Assembly: GCA_963840545.1 (NCBI GenBank)
Contig: CAWIZE010000014.1
Coordinates: 32,427 to 96,426, forward strand
DNA from: JAKAWQ01 sp963840545
GTDB lineage: Bacteria > Pseudomonadota > Alphaproteobacteria > Acetobacterales > Acetobacteraceae
Reading direction: 5' to 3'
DNA length: 64,000 nucleotides
A program made the translations under genes and the position numbers. Numbering within the stretch: position 1 is the first letter of the stretch; the number at the start of each line of letters is the position of its first letter. Under the pieces are notes generated by a model that made no database searches, was not told the DNA's origin, and was given only the letters and a program-made list of their open reading frames with translations. Positions 50,837-59,871 of the stretch are shown in pieces.

Positions 50837-52939
50837 TCAGCGGGTTGCCGGGAACAAAGCCCGGTCGCGCCGGGGGACGACCGCGAATTGGGGCCAGGTC
50901 GCGCGCGAGACAAGATCGATAAAGGGAGCGCCGCTGCCGAGCAGCCAGCGATAGGCCTCGCGAGCCTGGTCCGACCCAGTCACGGTGATGATGCCCGCCA
51001 GGCTTGCCAGTCCAAGCTGCGCATAATAGCCGTTGCTGTGCTTCCAGCCGCTGCCGTTGGCGCCGTCGCCCGCCTCGGTCGCGCGCTCGATTTCGGCCCA
51101 GGTCTTGTAGGTCCGGAGAGTGTGGGAGTCGTAAGTGAAAATATTGTAGGCCACGCCGTCGCGCGGATTGAAGCCGTTGGCTCCGTTGAGGAAGCGCCCG
51201 ACCAGGAAATTGCTTTGCCATTTGAGGAAGGTGACGGCCTGACGGTCACCTTGCTCGGCGGCAAGCACCACGGTGCTCGCCAGGAAATCCTGCTCCCAGG
51301 CCCCCATCGACCCGCGGCTGCCGTAGAGCCCGGGAATGTAGCCGTAGGCCTGCCCCTCATCGGCCGTCCAGGTGGGGATCTGCGAGACCAGCCAGGAGAA
51401 ATTATTGTTTTCCATCTGCCGGAAGTACCGCTGCATCGGAGAACCTGGCGGATTAGCATAGGCCGCCTCGACGATCTCGCGCAGGCTCCAGGCGGCGGCG
51501 CGCACTTGGTTGCCCTGCACCACCAGCCCCTGGCCCCAGTTGCGTGCCTGCGGAGCCGGCCAGAACATCGTTTCGCACCACGCCGCCTGAGCGTTGAGCT
51601 GATCGAGGTTGTATTCGCTGCCGGTCAGGAGGTAGGCGACGTAGGAGAGGTCCGGCTGATGCGCCGGATCGACCCTCCAGCCACCCGCCAGAGTCAGCGG
51701 CTGCGTCAGAGGCGTCGCCGTAAATGGATGTTGGAGCGAAGCCTCGATCCAGACAGTCGGGATATCCTGGGTGGTGAGATATCCTCCGGTGGCGGGGTAG
51801 AAGAAGTGCCAGGGCACAGCGCTGGCCGCGTCGGCCTGGCCGAGGGCGAACCGTGCGGCGATCGGGTTCTGGGTCATCAGCCAGGCGGCGTTCCATGCCG
51901 TCGTCAGGCCGATATCCGGCCGCCCGCCAACCGCCGGCATCGATGTCGTGATGAAATTCGAAGACAGCGGCGCGCCCCATCCCGGCTTGGCCATGATTGC
52001 GGCTTCCTGACCGAGCAGCGAGGCGACAACCCCGAGGTGAAGATCGAAATTGGGGATCGCGCCGGTCTCTTCGAGATAGCCGATATCGTGCTGGATGTTC
52101 ACGTCCGCCGCCGGGCCGGCGGTGCCGACCACCGTGTGCCAGTCCTGGTACTGGTACTGCGTGATGTCGCTCTGTTGGGAGGCCGTCTGCCCGTCCTGGA
52201 TGATCTGCTCGCTGTAGGTGACGGTGCCGCCGTGGGGCTGCATCGCGACGTCGTTGTCGAACCGCACATCGCTCGAAAACGCGCCGTTCGCAAAGGCGGT
52301 GATGTCGAAGACGAGACGAAACGATCCGCGCACCGGCACATCGACGAGCGCTTCCGTAGCCTCCGGGCCGTGCCGCCAGTCGCTTGCGGTGCCGTTCCCC
52401 AAACCCGCCTGCAGGGCCGCTACGCCATCGACCGTAATTCGGCTCACGGTGCCGTCAGGATTTTCGAAATCAAGGACGACACTCAGGCGGTAACGTGCGA
52501 GTGCTGCGGAAAGATCGACGGGGGCGGCCGGCGGCGGCGCGTCGGCCGGTGCCCGGACCAGCATCGCGCCCGTGGCCGTGCGCGCCGACAAGGGCGGCGT
52601 CATCACGGTGAGCGTCGCCATCGCCACCGAGCCGTCAGAATTGTAGGTCCTCGGGTCCACCTGGACCGGGAACCGCTTGCCGATGTCGAACTGGAGCTGA
52701 TCGTCCGGCATGACCGCGCCCGGCTTGAACACTTCGCCGAACGTGAGCGGCATCGTCGGCGTCGCCGTCTTGCCGAGGTTCTGCAGGACCAGCCCGACAA
52801 TCTCGCCCGGCCGCGTCGGTTGGGGAATGCCGGCGGAGCGGACCAAGGCGGCGCTGAGGCCGGCAAATGCGGGCGCGCCCAGGGGGAGCGCAAAAGCGAA
52901 CGCGAGCGATGCGGCGAACCCGGCTCGCTTCACGCGCAT
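50837..52939 (-). CDS. Large secreted protein of unknown function (homologous to the 55928 protein)
   Basis: 700 residues with a signal peptide ('MRVKRAGFAASLAFAFALPL', cleavage after 'APAFA'). The N-terminal third is beta-rich ('PVQVDPRTYNSDGSVAMATL', 'SFRLVFDITAFANGAFSSDV'). The centre is helix-rich: 'VGGRPDIGL' (337-345), 'VPWHFFYPATGGYLTTQDIP', 'DPAHQPDLSYVAYLLTGSEY', 'ARNWGQGLVVQGNQVRAAAW' and 'YFRQMENNNFSWLVSQIP'. These blocks recur in order in the gene at 55928-59278. It overlaps the flippase stop by one base (TAATG). The family is not known to me; an alpha/alpha-barrel sugar-active fold is possible. Confidence 0.7.
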   Translation of the reverse strand: MRVKRAGFAASLAFAFALPLGAPAFAGLSAALVRSAGIPQPTRPGEIVGLVLQNLGKTATPTMPLTFGEVFKPGAVMPDDQLQFDIGKRFPVQVDPRTYNSDGSVAMATLTVMTPPLSARTATGAMLVRAPADAPPPAAPVDLSAALARYRLSVVLDFENPDGTVSRITVDGVAALQAGLGNGTASDWRHGPEATEALVDVPVRGSFRLVFDITAFANGAFSSDVRFDNDVAMQPHGGTVTYSEQIIQDGQTASQQSDITQYQYQDWHTVVGTAGPAADVNIQHDIGYLEETGAIPNFDLHLGVVASLLGQEAAIMAKPGWGAPLSSNFITTSMPAVGGRPDIGLTTAWNAAWLMTQNPIAARFALGQADAASAVPWHFFYPATGGYLTTQDIPTVWIEASLQHPFTATPLTQPLTLAGGWRVDPAHQPDLSYVAYLLTGSEYNLDQLNAQAAWCETMFWPAPQARNWGQGLVVQGNQVRAAAWSLREIVEAAYANPPGSPMQRYFRQMENNNFSWLVSQIPTWTADEGQAYGYIPGLYGSRGSMGAWEQDFLASTVVLAAEQGDRQAVTFLKWQSNFLVGRFLNGANGFNPRDGVAYNIFTYDSHTLRTYKTWAEIERATEAGDGANGSGWKHSNGYYAQLGLASLAGIITVTGSDQAREAYRWLLGSGAPFIDLVSRATWPQFAVVPRRDRALFPATR

Positions 52940-54510
52940 TACGCCCGCCTCCAGCGTGGCAAGAAATTGGTGAGCATGCGCGCCGTCAGCGCGAGCGCGT
53001 CCGTCTCCGCCCCCGCCGGTCTTCCTGCCGCCATCCAGGCCCCGAGCAGGACAGTGAAATAGACGCCCGCGCCGAGGACGACCGCGCAGAACAGGTGGCT
53101 CGCGAGAGCCAGTTCGCCGCCTGGGAATTCCGTCCAGCCGAGCCCGAGCCGGACGAGGGCGAGCGCCATCGCGGCGGTCGCAAGCAGGCTTCGCCAGACC
53201 CGGGAGAAAAGCTCGGACAGGCGAAGACCCAGGCGGCGCAGCGTCGCCACCAGATAGATCGCCTGGTTGAACGCGTCCGTGATCGCGATCGCGACGGCCG
53301 CGCCGAGCAGGCCGAAATACGGCACCAGCGCCACCAGCAGGAGCACGCACGCGATGCTCGTGGCACCGCTGATTTTCGCCATCGGGCGCAGCCAGGCATG
53401 GGCCGCGAACAGGGTGGCGCTCACCGATCCGAACAGCATCATCGTTCCGGCAACCCCAAGCACTTCGACCAGCGGCACCGCCTGCATCCAGGGCGGGCCG
53501 AAGGCGAGCTTGACCACCGGGTAGGCGACCAGCGAGGTGCCAACGCCGGCGGGGAGCGTGAGGAGCGCCATGGTGCCTAGGATGCGTAGGAAGGCCTCGG
53601 CGCGATCTTCATTGCTCTGGCGCGCGGCAGCGAACCCGGAGAACGAAGCGCGGCTCAGCGGCGAGACCAGCTCCGTGAACGCCAGGCTCGCCACCTCGTT
53701 GCCGACGGTCAGAATCCCAACCGAAGCGGCGCCGTCCAGCCGGCCGACGATCAGGTTCGGGGCCTGGCTGCGCAGCATGGTGATCAACCCGAGCACCCAC
53801 ATCCAGAACGAGAATCCGGCTAGCCGCCGCCATGCGCGCAACGTCAAACGCGGGCGATAGGGGTGCATCCAATAGCTGAAGAGCACGCCAGAGAGGTTCG
53901 CGGAGGCGATCCCGGCGACCAGCGCCCAATAGCTACGCCAGATCACGGCGGCGACGATCGCGACCGCGACCGACAGCAGGCGCGGCACGATCTGGAGGAT
54001 AAATTCCTTGTCGAACGCGATGTAGCGCCGGAAGTCGATCACGCCGATATTGGTGAGGCCGGTGAGCGCGGTCATCGCGGCGAAGACGAGCACGATGGCC
54101 TCGAGGCGCGGGTCGCCGAGAAAGCCCGCGATCGCCCCGGCCCCGGCGGCAAGAACCGCCCCCATGCCGAGCGAGCGGAGAAGATTGATGGTGAAGCCGG
54201 TGTCGTAGAGGTCGCGATCGGGGCGCTCGTCGCGGATGATCGCCTGTTCGACGCCCACGGTGCAGAGCGCGTCGAGGCCGCCCGCGAAGCCGTAGCCGAG
54301 CGCTACGAGACCAAAATCCGCGGGCGCCAGCAACCGGACCAGGACGAGCGTGTTGACGACGCCGAGCAGCCGCGTCGCCATGCGCCAGCCGATTACCCAC
54401 GCCGCGCCGTGGGCCGTGCGCCGGAGGATCGAGCCGGGCCGGGCGAGGGTCGCGAGGCCAGCATCCTCGCCGCCCGCGCGGGCGGGCTTCATCGGCGGCT
54501 CGGCGCTCAT
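52939..54510 (-). CDS. Oligosaccharide flippase (Wzx-like)
   Basis: A 523-residue MATE/Wzx-type transporter with about twelve to fourteen helices. It has 'MATRLLGVVNTLVLVRLLAP' followed by 'ADFGLVALGYGFAGGLDALC', 'IIRDERPDRDLYDTGFTINL', 'VGNEVASLAFTELVSPLSRA' and 'NQAIYLVATLRRLGLRLSEL'. Wzx proteins flip lipid-linked repeat units for polymerisation. The final stop overlaps the start of the secreted protein gene by one base. It probably belongs to a second polymer system, because the exosortase locus gene order contains no flippase of its own. Confidence 0.92.
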   Translation of the reverse strand: MSAEPPMKPARAGGEDAGLATLARPGSILRRTAHGAAWVIGWRMATRLLGVVNTLVLVRLLAPADFGLVALGYGFAGGLDALCTVGVEQAIIRDERPDRDLYDTGFTINLLRSLGMGAVLAAGAGAIAGFLGDPRLEAIVLVFAAMTALTGLTNIGVIDFRRYIAFDKEFILQIVPRLLSVAVAIVAAVIWRSYWALVAGIASANLSGVLFSYWMHPYRPRLTLRAWRRLAGFSFWMWVLGLITMLRSQAPNLIVGRLDGAASVGILTVGNEVASLAFTELVSPLSRASFSGFAAARQSNEDRAEAFLRILGTMALLTLPAGVGTSLVAYPVVKLAFGPPWMQAVPLVEVLGVAGTMMLFGSVSATLFAAHAWLRPMAKISGATSIACVLLLVALVPYFGLLGAAVAIAITDAFNQAIYLVATLRRLGLRLSELFSRVWRSLLATAAMALALVRLGLGWTEFPGGELALASHLFCAVVLGAGVYFTVLLGAWMAAGRPAGAETDALALTARMLTNFLPRWRRA

Positions 54511-54827
54511 GCCCGAGAAACGCCCGGCCCGCCGCCCAGGCCCTCCCAGGCCCGGGCCGACGGTCCCGGCGCGGATCGGGCCCGCCCGTCGTCAGCCGCA
54601 TTCCGGGAGGCCCGTGCCGGGCTGTACATCCATCGCCTGCCTTGACCGCATCGGGGACGAGCGCAGCCGATGCGCCCGCCCGTCCTGAACGCTCTTAACA
54701 GGTTTGGCAGGATAGGGAGATTTGGTCCAGTTCACTTTGGTGCTATGAGGTGAACGGATATTTCACGCGCATAGGTTGAATGTGGCGCGTGGCAAGGCCC
54801 CCGCGTGCCTCGCAGGTTCCGGCCGCC
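54511..54827. promoter_or_regulatory. Leader of the flippase operon
   Basis: 317 bases with no gene. An inverted repeat GTTCAC-N14-GTGAAC lies at 54730-54755 in an AT-richer patch (54690-54780), a plausible regulator or promoter site for the flippase transcript. Confidence 0.4.
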
Positions 54828-55760
54828 TCATTGGCCGCCGCGCATCGTTCCTTCCCCCGCTTCGATCCCGGCGATCGCCTGCCGGGCAAGCCGCGCGTAG
54901 CAGCCCTTCTCATAGCGCACCGCGCCGAGGAAGTGCAGGAACCGCGCTCCTTCCGGCGGCCGCGCAGGCTGGAAGTTGGCATAGTCCGGCCAGGGTAGGA
55001 CGATCGCCCCGGGCGCGTTGGCGATCGCGAAGTTGGACGCGCACTGCTCGGTCCCCCAATCCGTCCAGCGCGTTCCGATCAGCCCGGCCATGTTGCGGTG
55101 GAACTCCTCGATCGTCCGTCGGCTGCAGCCGCCGCACGCGAATCCGGCGAATGCGGAGGAGCCTCGGACGTAGCGCCACGCATGTGCGTCCGGGTAGGCG
55201 TCGAAGCGGCGCTGCGCGACGATGCCGATGTAGGAGCTCGCAAAATCGATACTCGCAGCGGCCTCGGGCAAGGTTACAATCCGCTGGCCGCAAGCGGCTG
55301 GGCCTCCGCCGAGCACGAACGAGCGGTTTTCGGCGATGCACGCCGCGACCTCCGCAATGTCTGGCCCGATCGCAAGGGTGTCCGAGTCCAGTTGGATGAC
55401 ATACTCGCGCTCGGCACGATCGGCGATGAAGAGAAGCCGCTCCCAGGTTCCGCCCCGCTGGCACGCCCCGACCGGGATGCTTTCGATCTCGACGATTTCG
55501 ATGCCGGGCACGTGCTCCTCGAGCTGCCTCCGCAGGCGCGCCGGCGAAGCGCCGGTGATGATCGCGACGACCCTGCCGCCCGGCAGCCGGCGGTAGAGGC
55601 TCTTGATCGCCAGCAGGTACATCGGCAGATCCGTGATCGAGACCATGCTGACGATGGACAGCTGCGCCTCGGCGAGGCGGAGCGGAAGTGTCGCGAAGAT
55701 GTCCGCGATCTGCCGGTTGAACCTCCGGGCGGACAAGGCCCGTCGCCAGCGATAGAACAT
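54828..55760 (-). CDS. Glycosyltransferase-like protein with DXD motif
   Basis: About 310 residues. 'LSIVSMVSITDLPMYLLAIK' starts a GT-A-like fold, then 'SLYRRLPGGRVVAIITGASP', the nucleotide-sugar motif 'EYVIQLDSDTLAIGPDIAEV' (DSD) and 'FACGGCSRRTIEEFHRNMAG'. It resembles small GT-A enzymes of capsule loci, but I cannot name the family. The ATG at 55760 has GGGAGAGGGA just upstream; a start 54 bases earlier is also open. It probably adds a sugar to the polymer flipped by the neighbouring Wzx. Confidence 0.7.
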   Translation of the reverse strand: MFYRWRRALSARRFNRQIADIFATLPLRLAEAQLSIVSMVSITDLPMYLLAIKSLYRRLPGGRVVAIITGASPARLRRQLEEHVPGIEIVEIESIPVGACQRGGTWERLLFIADRAEREYVIQLDSDTLAIGPDIAEVAACIAENRSFVLGGGPAACGQRIVTLPEAAASIDFASSYIGIVAQRRFDAYPDAHAWRYVRGSSAFAGFACGGCSRRTIEEFHRNMAGLIGTRWTDWGTEQCASNFAIANAPGAIVLPWPDYANFQPARPPEGARFLHFLGAVRYEKGCYARLARQAIAGIEAGEGTMRGGQ

Positions 55761-55927
55761 TCCCTCTCCCCGAGGCCGAATGGGAGGAATGAACGCAACA
55801 GCGCCCGAAGACAACCACCGTCAACCGCCGGCGGGCGTCCAATTCTAGCGCACGCCGCCGGTGCCGTCAGGTCACAGGAGCGTGCGATGCGCCCGCCCGG
55901 CTGGTAGACACGCCCGAGGCGTGAGAA

Positions 55928-58900
55928 TCACGCGAGCCCGGCGAGTGTCACCTGGATCGACGTCGCCTGTGCCGTCATCGCCGCCTGCCACTGCCCGAGC
56001 GCGCCCAGAACGCTCTCCAACCCAGAAATCGCGGCGGACATATCCGCGGCCAGCACCGCGTACGTCGGCAAGGCCAGCGCTGCGGCGGCCGTCAGTGCGC
56101 CGATCACCGGAGCACCCGAGAGTGCCACAGGCCGGATCGCCGCGACGATCGCATCGGCAATGCCGACCTGCTCGTTGCCGCTGCCGGTTCCGATCGTGAG
56201 CACGAGCCCGGACTGTGCGGCCGAGGTGAACTGGTGCTCTACGAGCAGGTAGTATTTCCCGCAGTCCTGTGTCCACCCGGCGCCCGCCGTCGGACTCGCC
56301 GTCGCGCCGACCCGATAGGCGCCGATGACGAAGTCGGCGGCGTTGCTGGTCGAGATTGAAGCGCTTGCCCCGGCGGCGGCGGCCGGAACGGAGGAATTGG
56401 CGTCGAATGGATCGGACGTGTTCGCGCCGCTGACCGCCACCGCGCACGCGGCAAGATAGGCGGAGTAGGTCTGGCTGACCGTGATGATGTCGCCGCTCAG
56501 CGCCGTCGGTGCCACGGCGTACCATTCGTCGAGTTGCTGGACGCTCCCGTAAACGACACTCCTCCGTCGTGTCCACGTCAAGCCGGCTGTGTCAGAGACG
56601 GTGGTCACCGGGCCGCCGTTGGTCTCAATGAAGAGAACGATCACGTCTTCGGCATTGCCGGTTGTGAGCGAGCCGGAGATCGCGCTGGCGCTCACGCCGC
56701 CGAATGCGACCGTTCCGTCCACAAGGAAATTCGCGTTGCCGTCCGTCACCGAAAGGGCCCCCTTTGTCTTCAGCGCGCCGACCATCGGGGCGCCCGACAT
56801 CTGATCGAATGGCGTTCCGCCGGTCGTGATGGCGGCCGCGGCACCAAGTGTTCCCACCATCGGATTGGCGTTGATCGGCGCGGCTGACGGCGCCGCGGCA
56901 GCAGGAAGCACCTGAGATCCATTGAGCGTGCGCGACATTACCATCGTCAGGAACTGGCCGTTGTCCCCCGCCCAGCTCGCGTCGTCGATATAGGGGGCGT
57001 TGGTGCCGTTCGCCGCGGTCATCGTCTGCAGCATGGTTAGAGCCGCGCTTGCGCCGGGCTGCCCGAGGGTGATGTAGTTGGCCAGGGTGATCCACAAAAG
57101 CTGCCCGTAGTCTCCGTACGCGCCGCTCCCTCCACCAACCCCCGGGAACCAGACCACGTCACCGTCAGAGATGTTCGATATCCCCGACTGTTGAATGAGG
57201 CTCTCGATCGCCTCCCAGGTCTGCGCGGGAAGATACTGACTTCCCCAGGTGAAGATGCTCCCGTCGCCGGTGGCCCCACCGTAGAACTGGAACACAGCCA
57301 TGACATAGACCACGGCCTCCGCGGGAGGAAACCCGGTTGGCGGGTCGTTGGAGCCGTGGGTGAACAGGCCGACGAAATAGTTCGCCATCCATTGGCAGAT
57401 TTGCAAGGCGATCGGATGGCCCATGATTGCGGTCATGCCGAGGCTGGAGAAGAGATAGCTCTCTTCCCAGTTCGCCAGGTTCGACCCGTAGCTCCAGTTC
57501 GGGTACCAGCCGAAGCACTCGGGCCCCTGAATCGCCTGATAGGTTCCCATCTGTGTTAGGAACCAGTAGAGATTGTTGTCGAGCATCTTCCGGAAATAGA
57601 GCTTCATCGCGCTCCCGTCCGGATTGGCGTAGGTTGCATAGAGGATATCGCGCATCCCCCATGAGGCGGCGCGTACCTGTCCCTGCCTCATGATAAGACC
57701 CTGGCCGTAGTTCCTGTAGGGCCCGCTCTGCGGCGTCGCCGTCTCGACCCAAGCCGTCACGGCGTTCAGCTCATCCAGGAAGTACCGACGCCCCGTGGTA
57801 ATATAGCTCAGATAAACAAGCTCGGGAAAATGTGCGGTCTGGATATCCCAGTCGGGGTCGGTCGTCGTCCGTGCCAGCAACGTGAGGCCACCGTACTGAG
57901 GCGTATAGGGTGTGGCGTACGTTCCGGGGCCAACCTCCGACCACAGGTACGGAGAATCGTCGGTGGTTAGGTACTCGCCCGTCTCTTCGTTCCAGAAATG
58001 CCACGGGATGCCGCCGCCCACTTTGGCACACTCGAAATTCGTCCCCAGGAAGTCGTGATTCTGCGTGACATACCACCAGCAGCACCATGAATCGTTAAGC
58101 CCGATGTCGGGTCGTCCGCCGACGCCGGCCATGCTGTAGGCGACGAGGTTGCCGCCATTGAAGCTCGGGTTCGTCAGAGGCTGGCCAAAACCTGCCGCCG
58201 CGACAAAACCCTGCGCGCCCTGATAGGGGCCAATCCCCGCGGATGCCTGTTCCACAACGCCAAGAGTGGAATTGTAGGCTTGTGTCGCCTGGGCGGCAAT
58301 GAAATCGTTCGGATTGTGGATGATCTGAAGGGTCAGGTCCTGCGACGAATTGACGATGCGCGGAACCGTGCCAACCTGCCAGGTCCAGTTCTCGTAAAGA
58401 TAGTGCTGGAGAGGCATGCTCGCATAGGCAGCGTTTCCGTTCAGTGTGAGGTTCGCGGTGTAGGCGAGCGTGCCGGCGAAGGCCGCCTGTCCGCTGGTGA
58501 TCGTCGTCGCGATGTCGTTCGCCAGCATGACGTCGGCGTTCATCGTGCCGTCCGCGTAGGCGCGCACGTCGATCTGCACGCGAAGGGTCTCAAAGAGGAC
58601 CGCGTTGGCTCGGCCTTCGACCGCCAGCGGGCCGCTGAGCCAGAGGTTCGGCGTCGTCCCGCTGATGAGCGCCACCAGATCCTGCGTGAGCGGGTCGTCG
58701 AAACTCGCCCCGACGTTGGTCCAGGTCGTGCCTCCGTCCAGCACCGCCGCGCCCACGGTCTGGGGCCATGTCGGCTCCGCCGTGCCGGTCGTGCCGCCCG
58801 TTGTGCACTGGAAGCTGTAGCCGCCGGCGTTGGCCGAGGCCGGGGCGATCAACGCGCCGGGCGTTTGAGCGGCCGAAGCGGTCCAGTTAGGGAGCGAGGA

Positions 58901-59278
58901 CGCGGTCAGTTCCAGCGTGAGCGTGTTGGAGCCGAGCGCGCTCGGGAAGCTCAAATCGGTGCCGCCGGGCGGCGAGGCTGGCGAGAATTGGCCCCAGGCC
59001 GTCGCCCCGGCCGCGACCGCCGGTGCCTTTACGGTGACGACGGCGTGCGCCGCCGAGCCATCCGTATAGCGCGTCTTGACGTCGACCTGGCAGGGAGCGG
59101 CGCCGGAGCCGAAATTGGCGCTGAGGCCCGTGCCGTCGGCAAGCTGCCCGATCTCGAAGGAGTGCGCGAACGTCACGTACTGCGCGCCGCTCGCGCTACT
59201 CCCGTTGTTCGCGATTCCCTTGATGAAGGTCGCCCCGGAGGCAAGCGCCGGGAAGTCCGGGAGAATGATGTTTGTCAT
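55928..59278 (-). CDS. Large phage-tail-like protein with a duplicated-family core
   Basis: 1116 residues, no signal peptide. The first ~880 residues match the secreted 700-residue protein in order: 'DVRAYADGTMNADVMLANDI', 'VGGRPDIGL' (386-394), 'GGGIPWHFWNEETGEYLTTD', 'TAHFPELVYLSYITTGRRYF', 'YRNYGQGLIMRQGQVRAASW' and 'YFRKMLDNNLYWFLTQMG'. Two phage-type modules are added. One is a 60-residue insert ('GGYSFQCTTGGTTGTAEPTW', ~153-172), a common tail-protein domain. The other is a C-terminal Ig-like region ('VSDTAGLTWTRRRSVVYGSV', 'WTQDCGKYYLLVEHQF'). The ATG at 59278 lies 23 bases after the phage-like gene stop. Function unknown. Confidence 0.75.
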   Translation of the reverse strand: MTNIILPDFPALASGATFIKGIANNGSSASGAQYVTFAHSFEIGQLADGTGLSANFGSGAAPCQVDVKTRYTDGSAAHAVVTVKAPAVAAGATAWGQFSPASPPGGTDLSFPSALGSNTLTLELTASSLPNWTASAAQTPGALIAPASANAGGYSFQCTTGGTTGTAEPTWPQTVGAAVLDGGTTWTNVGASFDDPLTQDLVALISGTTPNLWLSGPLAVEGRANAVLFETLRVQIDVRAYADGTMNADVMLANDIATTITSGQAAFAGTLAYTANLTLNGNAAYASMPLQHYLYENWTWQVGTVPRIVNSSQDLTLQIIHNPNDFIAAQATQAYNSTLGVVEQASAGIGPYQGAQGFVAAAGFGQPLTNPSFNGGNLVAYSMAGVGGRPDIGLNDSWCCWWYVTQNHDFLGTNFECAKVGGGIPWHFWNEETGEYLTTDDSPYLWSEVGPGTYATPYTPQYGGLTLLARTTTDPDWDIQTAHFPELVYLSYITTGRRYFLDELNAVTAWVETATPQSGPYRNYGQGLIMRQGQVRAASWGMRDILYATYANPDGSAMKLYFRKMLDNNLYWFLTQMGTYQAIQGPECFGWYPNWSYGSNLANWEESYLFSSLGMTAIMGHPIALQICQWMANYFVGLFTHGSNDPPTGFPPAEAVVYVMAVFQFYGGATGDGSIFTWGSQYLPAQTWEAIESLIQQSGISNISDGDVVWFPGVGGGSGAYGDYGQLLWITLANYITLGQPGASAALTMLQTMTAANGTNAPYIDDASWAGDNGQFLTMVMSRTLNGSQVLPAAAAPSAAPINANPMVGTLGAAAAITTGGTPFDQMSGAPMVGALKTKGALSVTDGNANFLVDGTVAFGGVSASAISGSLTTGNAEDVIVLFIETNGGPVTTVSDTAGLTWTRRRSVVYGSVQQLDEWYAVAPTALSGDIITVSQTYSAYLAACAVAVSGANTSDPFDANSSVPAAAAGASASISTSNAADFVIGAYRVGATASPTAGAGWTQDCGKYYLLVEHQFTSAAQSGLVLTIGTGSGNEQVGIADAIVAAIRPVALSGAPVIGALTAAAALALPTYAVLAADMSAAISGLESVLGALGQWQAAMTAQATSIQVTLAGLA

Positions 59279-59301
59279 CTCGCGCGCCACCCGGGAGGAG
59301 G

Positions 59302-59871
59302 TTAGATCGCCGGCAGCGCGTGCGTCAGGCTCGTCACGTTGAGCGGAACACCCATATTGAGTGTCGTCGTCGAGATCACGATGTCGGTACTGCCGGCGTT
59401 GTTGAAGTTCCAGACCGCCGTGCCGTCGGCGATGTTGAGTCCGGTGCCGCTCGGGCCGCCGCTCGTCGCCGTCGTGCCGGCCGTCTGACAGGAATACGTG
59501 TTGCCGTTGCTGATCACGTACTGACCGGCCATCACCCCGGTACCCGGCTCCCACGCTGCGCCGACCGTATAGTCCGCAAGGACGGTGCCGTAGGTGCTGG
59601 CGACGGCACGGGCGAAGCATGCGGTCCCGTTGGCACTCGGCGTGACGGTCGGGCTGACGAAGGACGCGGCGGCCACTTCCTGCAGGCTAGTGAAGATCGG
59701 CGCGGCAAAGGCCGGATTCGCAAAGGTAAATTTGGCCAGCGGCATCTGCGCTCCGATCGGCGTCTCGGGCGCCACCGGGATCGCACCCTGATAAAGGGTG
59801 AGGGTGCCGGAATTGTAGAGCGCGTCAAGCGCGCCGAGGGCGACGCTTGCCGAGGATTGGGCAACGTTCAT
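59302..59871 (-). CDS. Phage tail-like protein
   Basis: 189 residues: 'VALGALDALYNSGTLTLYQG', 'AIPVAPETPIGAQMPLAKFT', 'FANPAFAAPIF', then a module 'AAWEPGTGVMAGQYVISNGN' and 'TYSCQTAGTTATSGGPSGTG' of the same type as the insert in the next gene. Short proteins with 'L-D-A-L-Y-N-S-G-T-L-x-x-Y-x-G' occur beside tail fibre genes in phages and gene-transfer agents. AAGGAGACC lies 5-13 bases before the ATG. It is the first gene of the pair and fits a tail-tip or chaperone role. Confidence 0.7.
   Translation of the reverse strand: MNVAQSSASVALGALDALYNSGTLTLYQGAIPVAPETPIGAQMPLAKFTFANPAFAAPIFTSLQEVAAASFVSPTVTPSANGTACFARAVASTYGTVLADYTVGAAWEPGTGVMAGQYVISNGNTYSCQTAGTTATSGGPSGTGLNIADGTAVWNFNNAGSTDIVISTTTLNMGVPLNVTSLTHALPAI

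Noticed and set aside
59302..59871. Whole prophage or gene-transfer-agent cluster
   Set aside because: Only one tail-like gene and one modular protein are present. No portal, capsid, terminase, integrase or lysis gene can be seen nearby.
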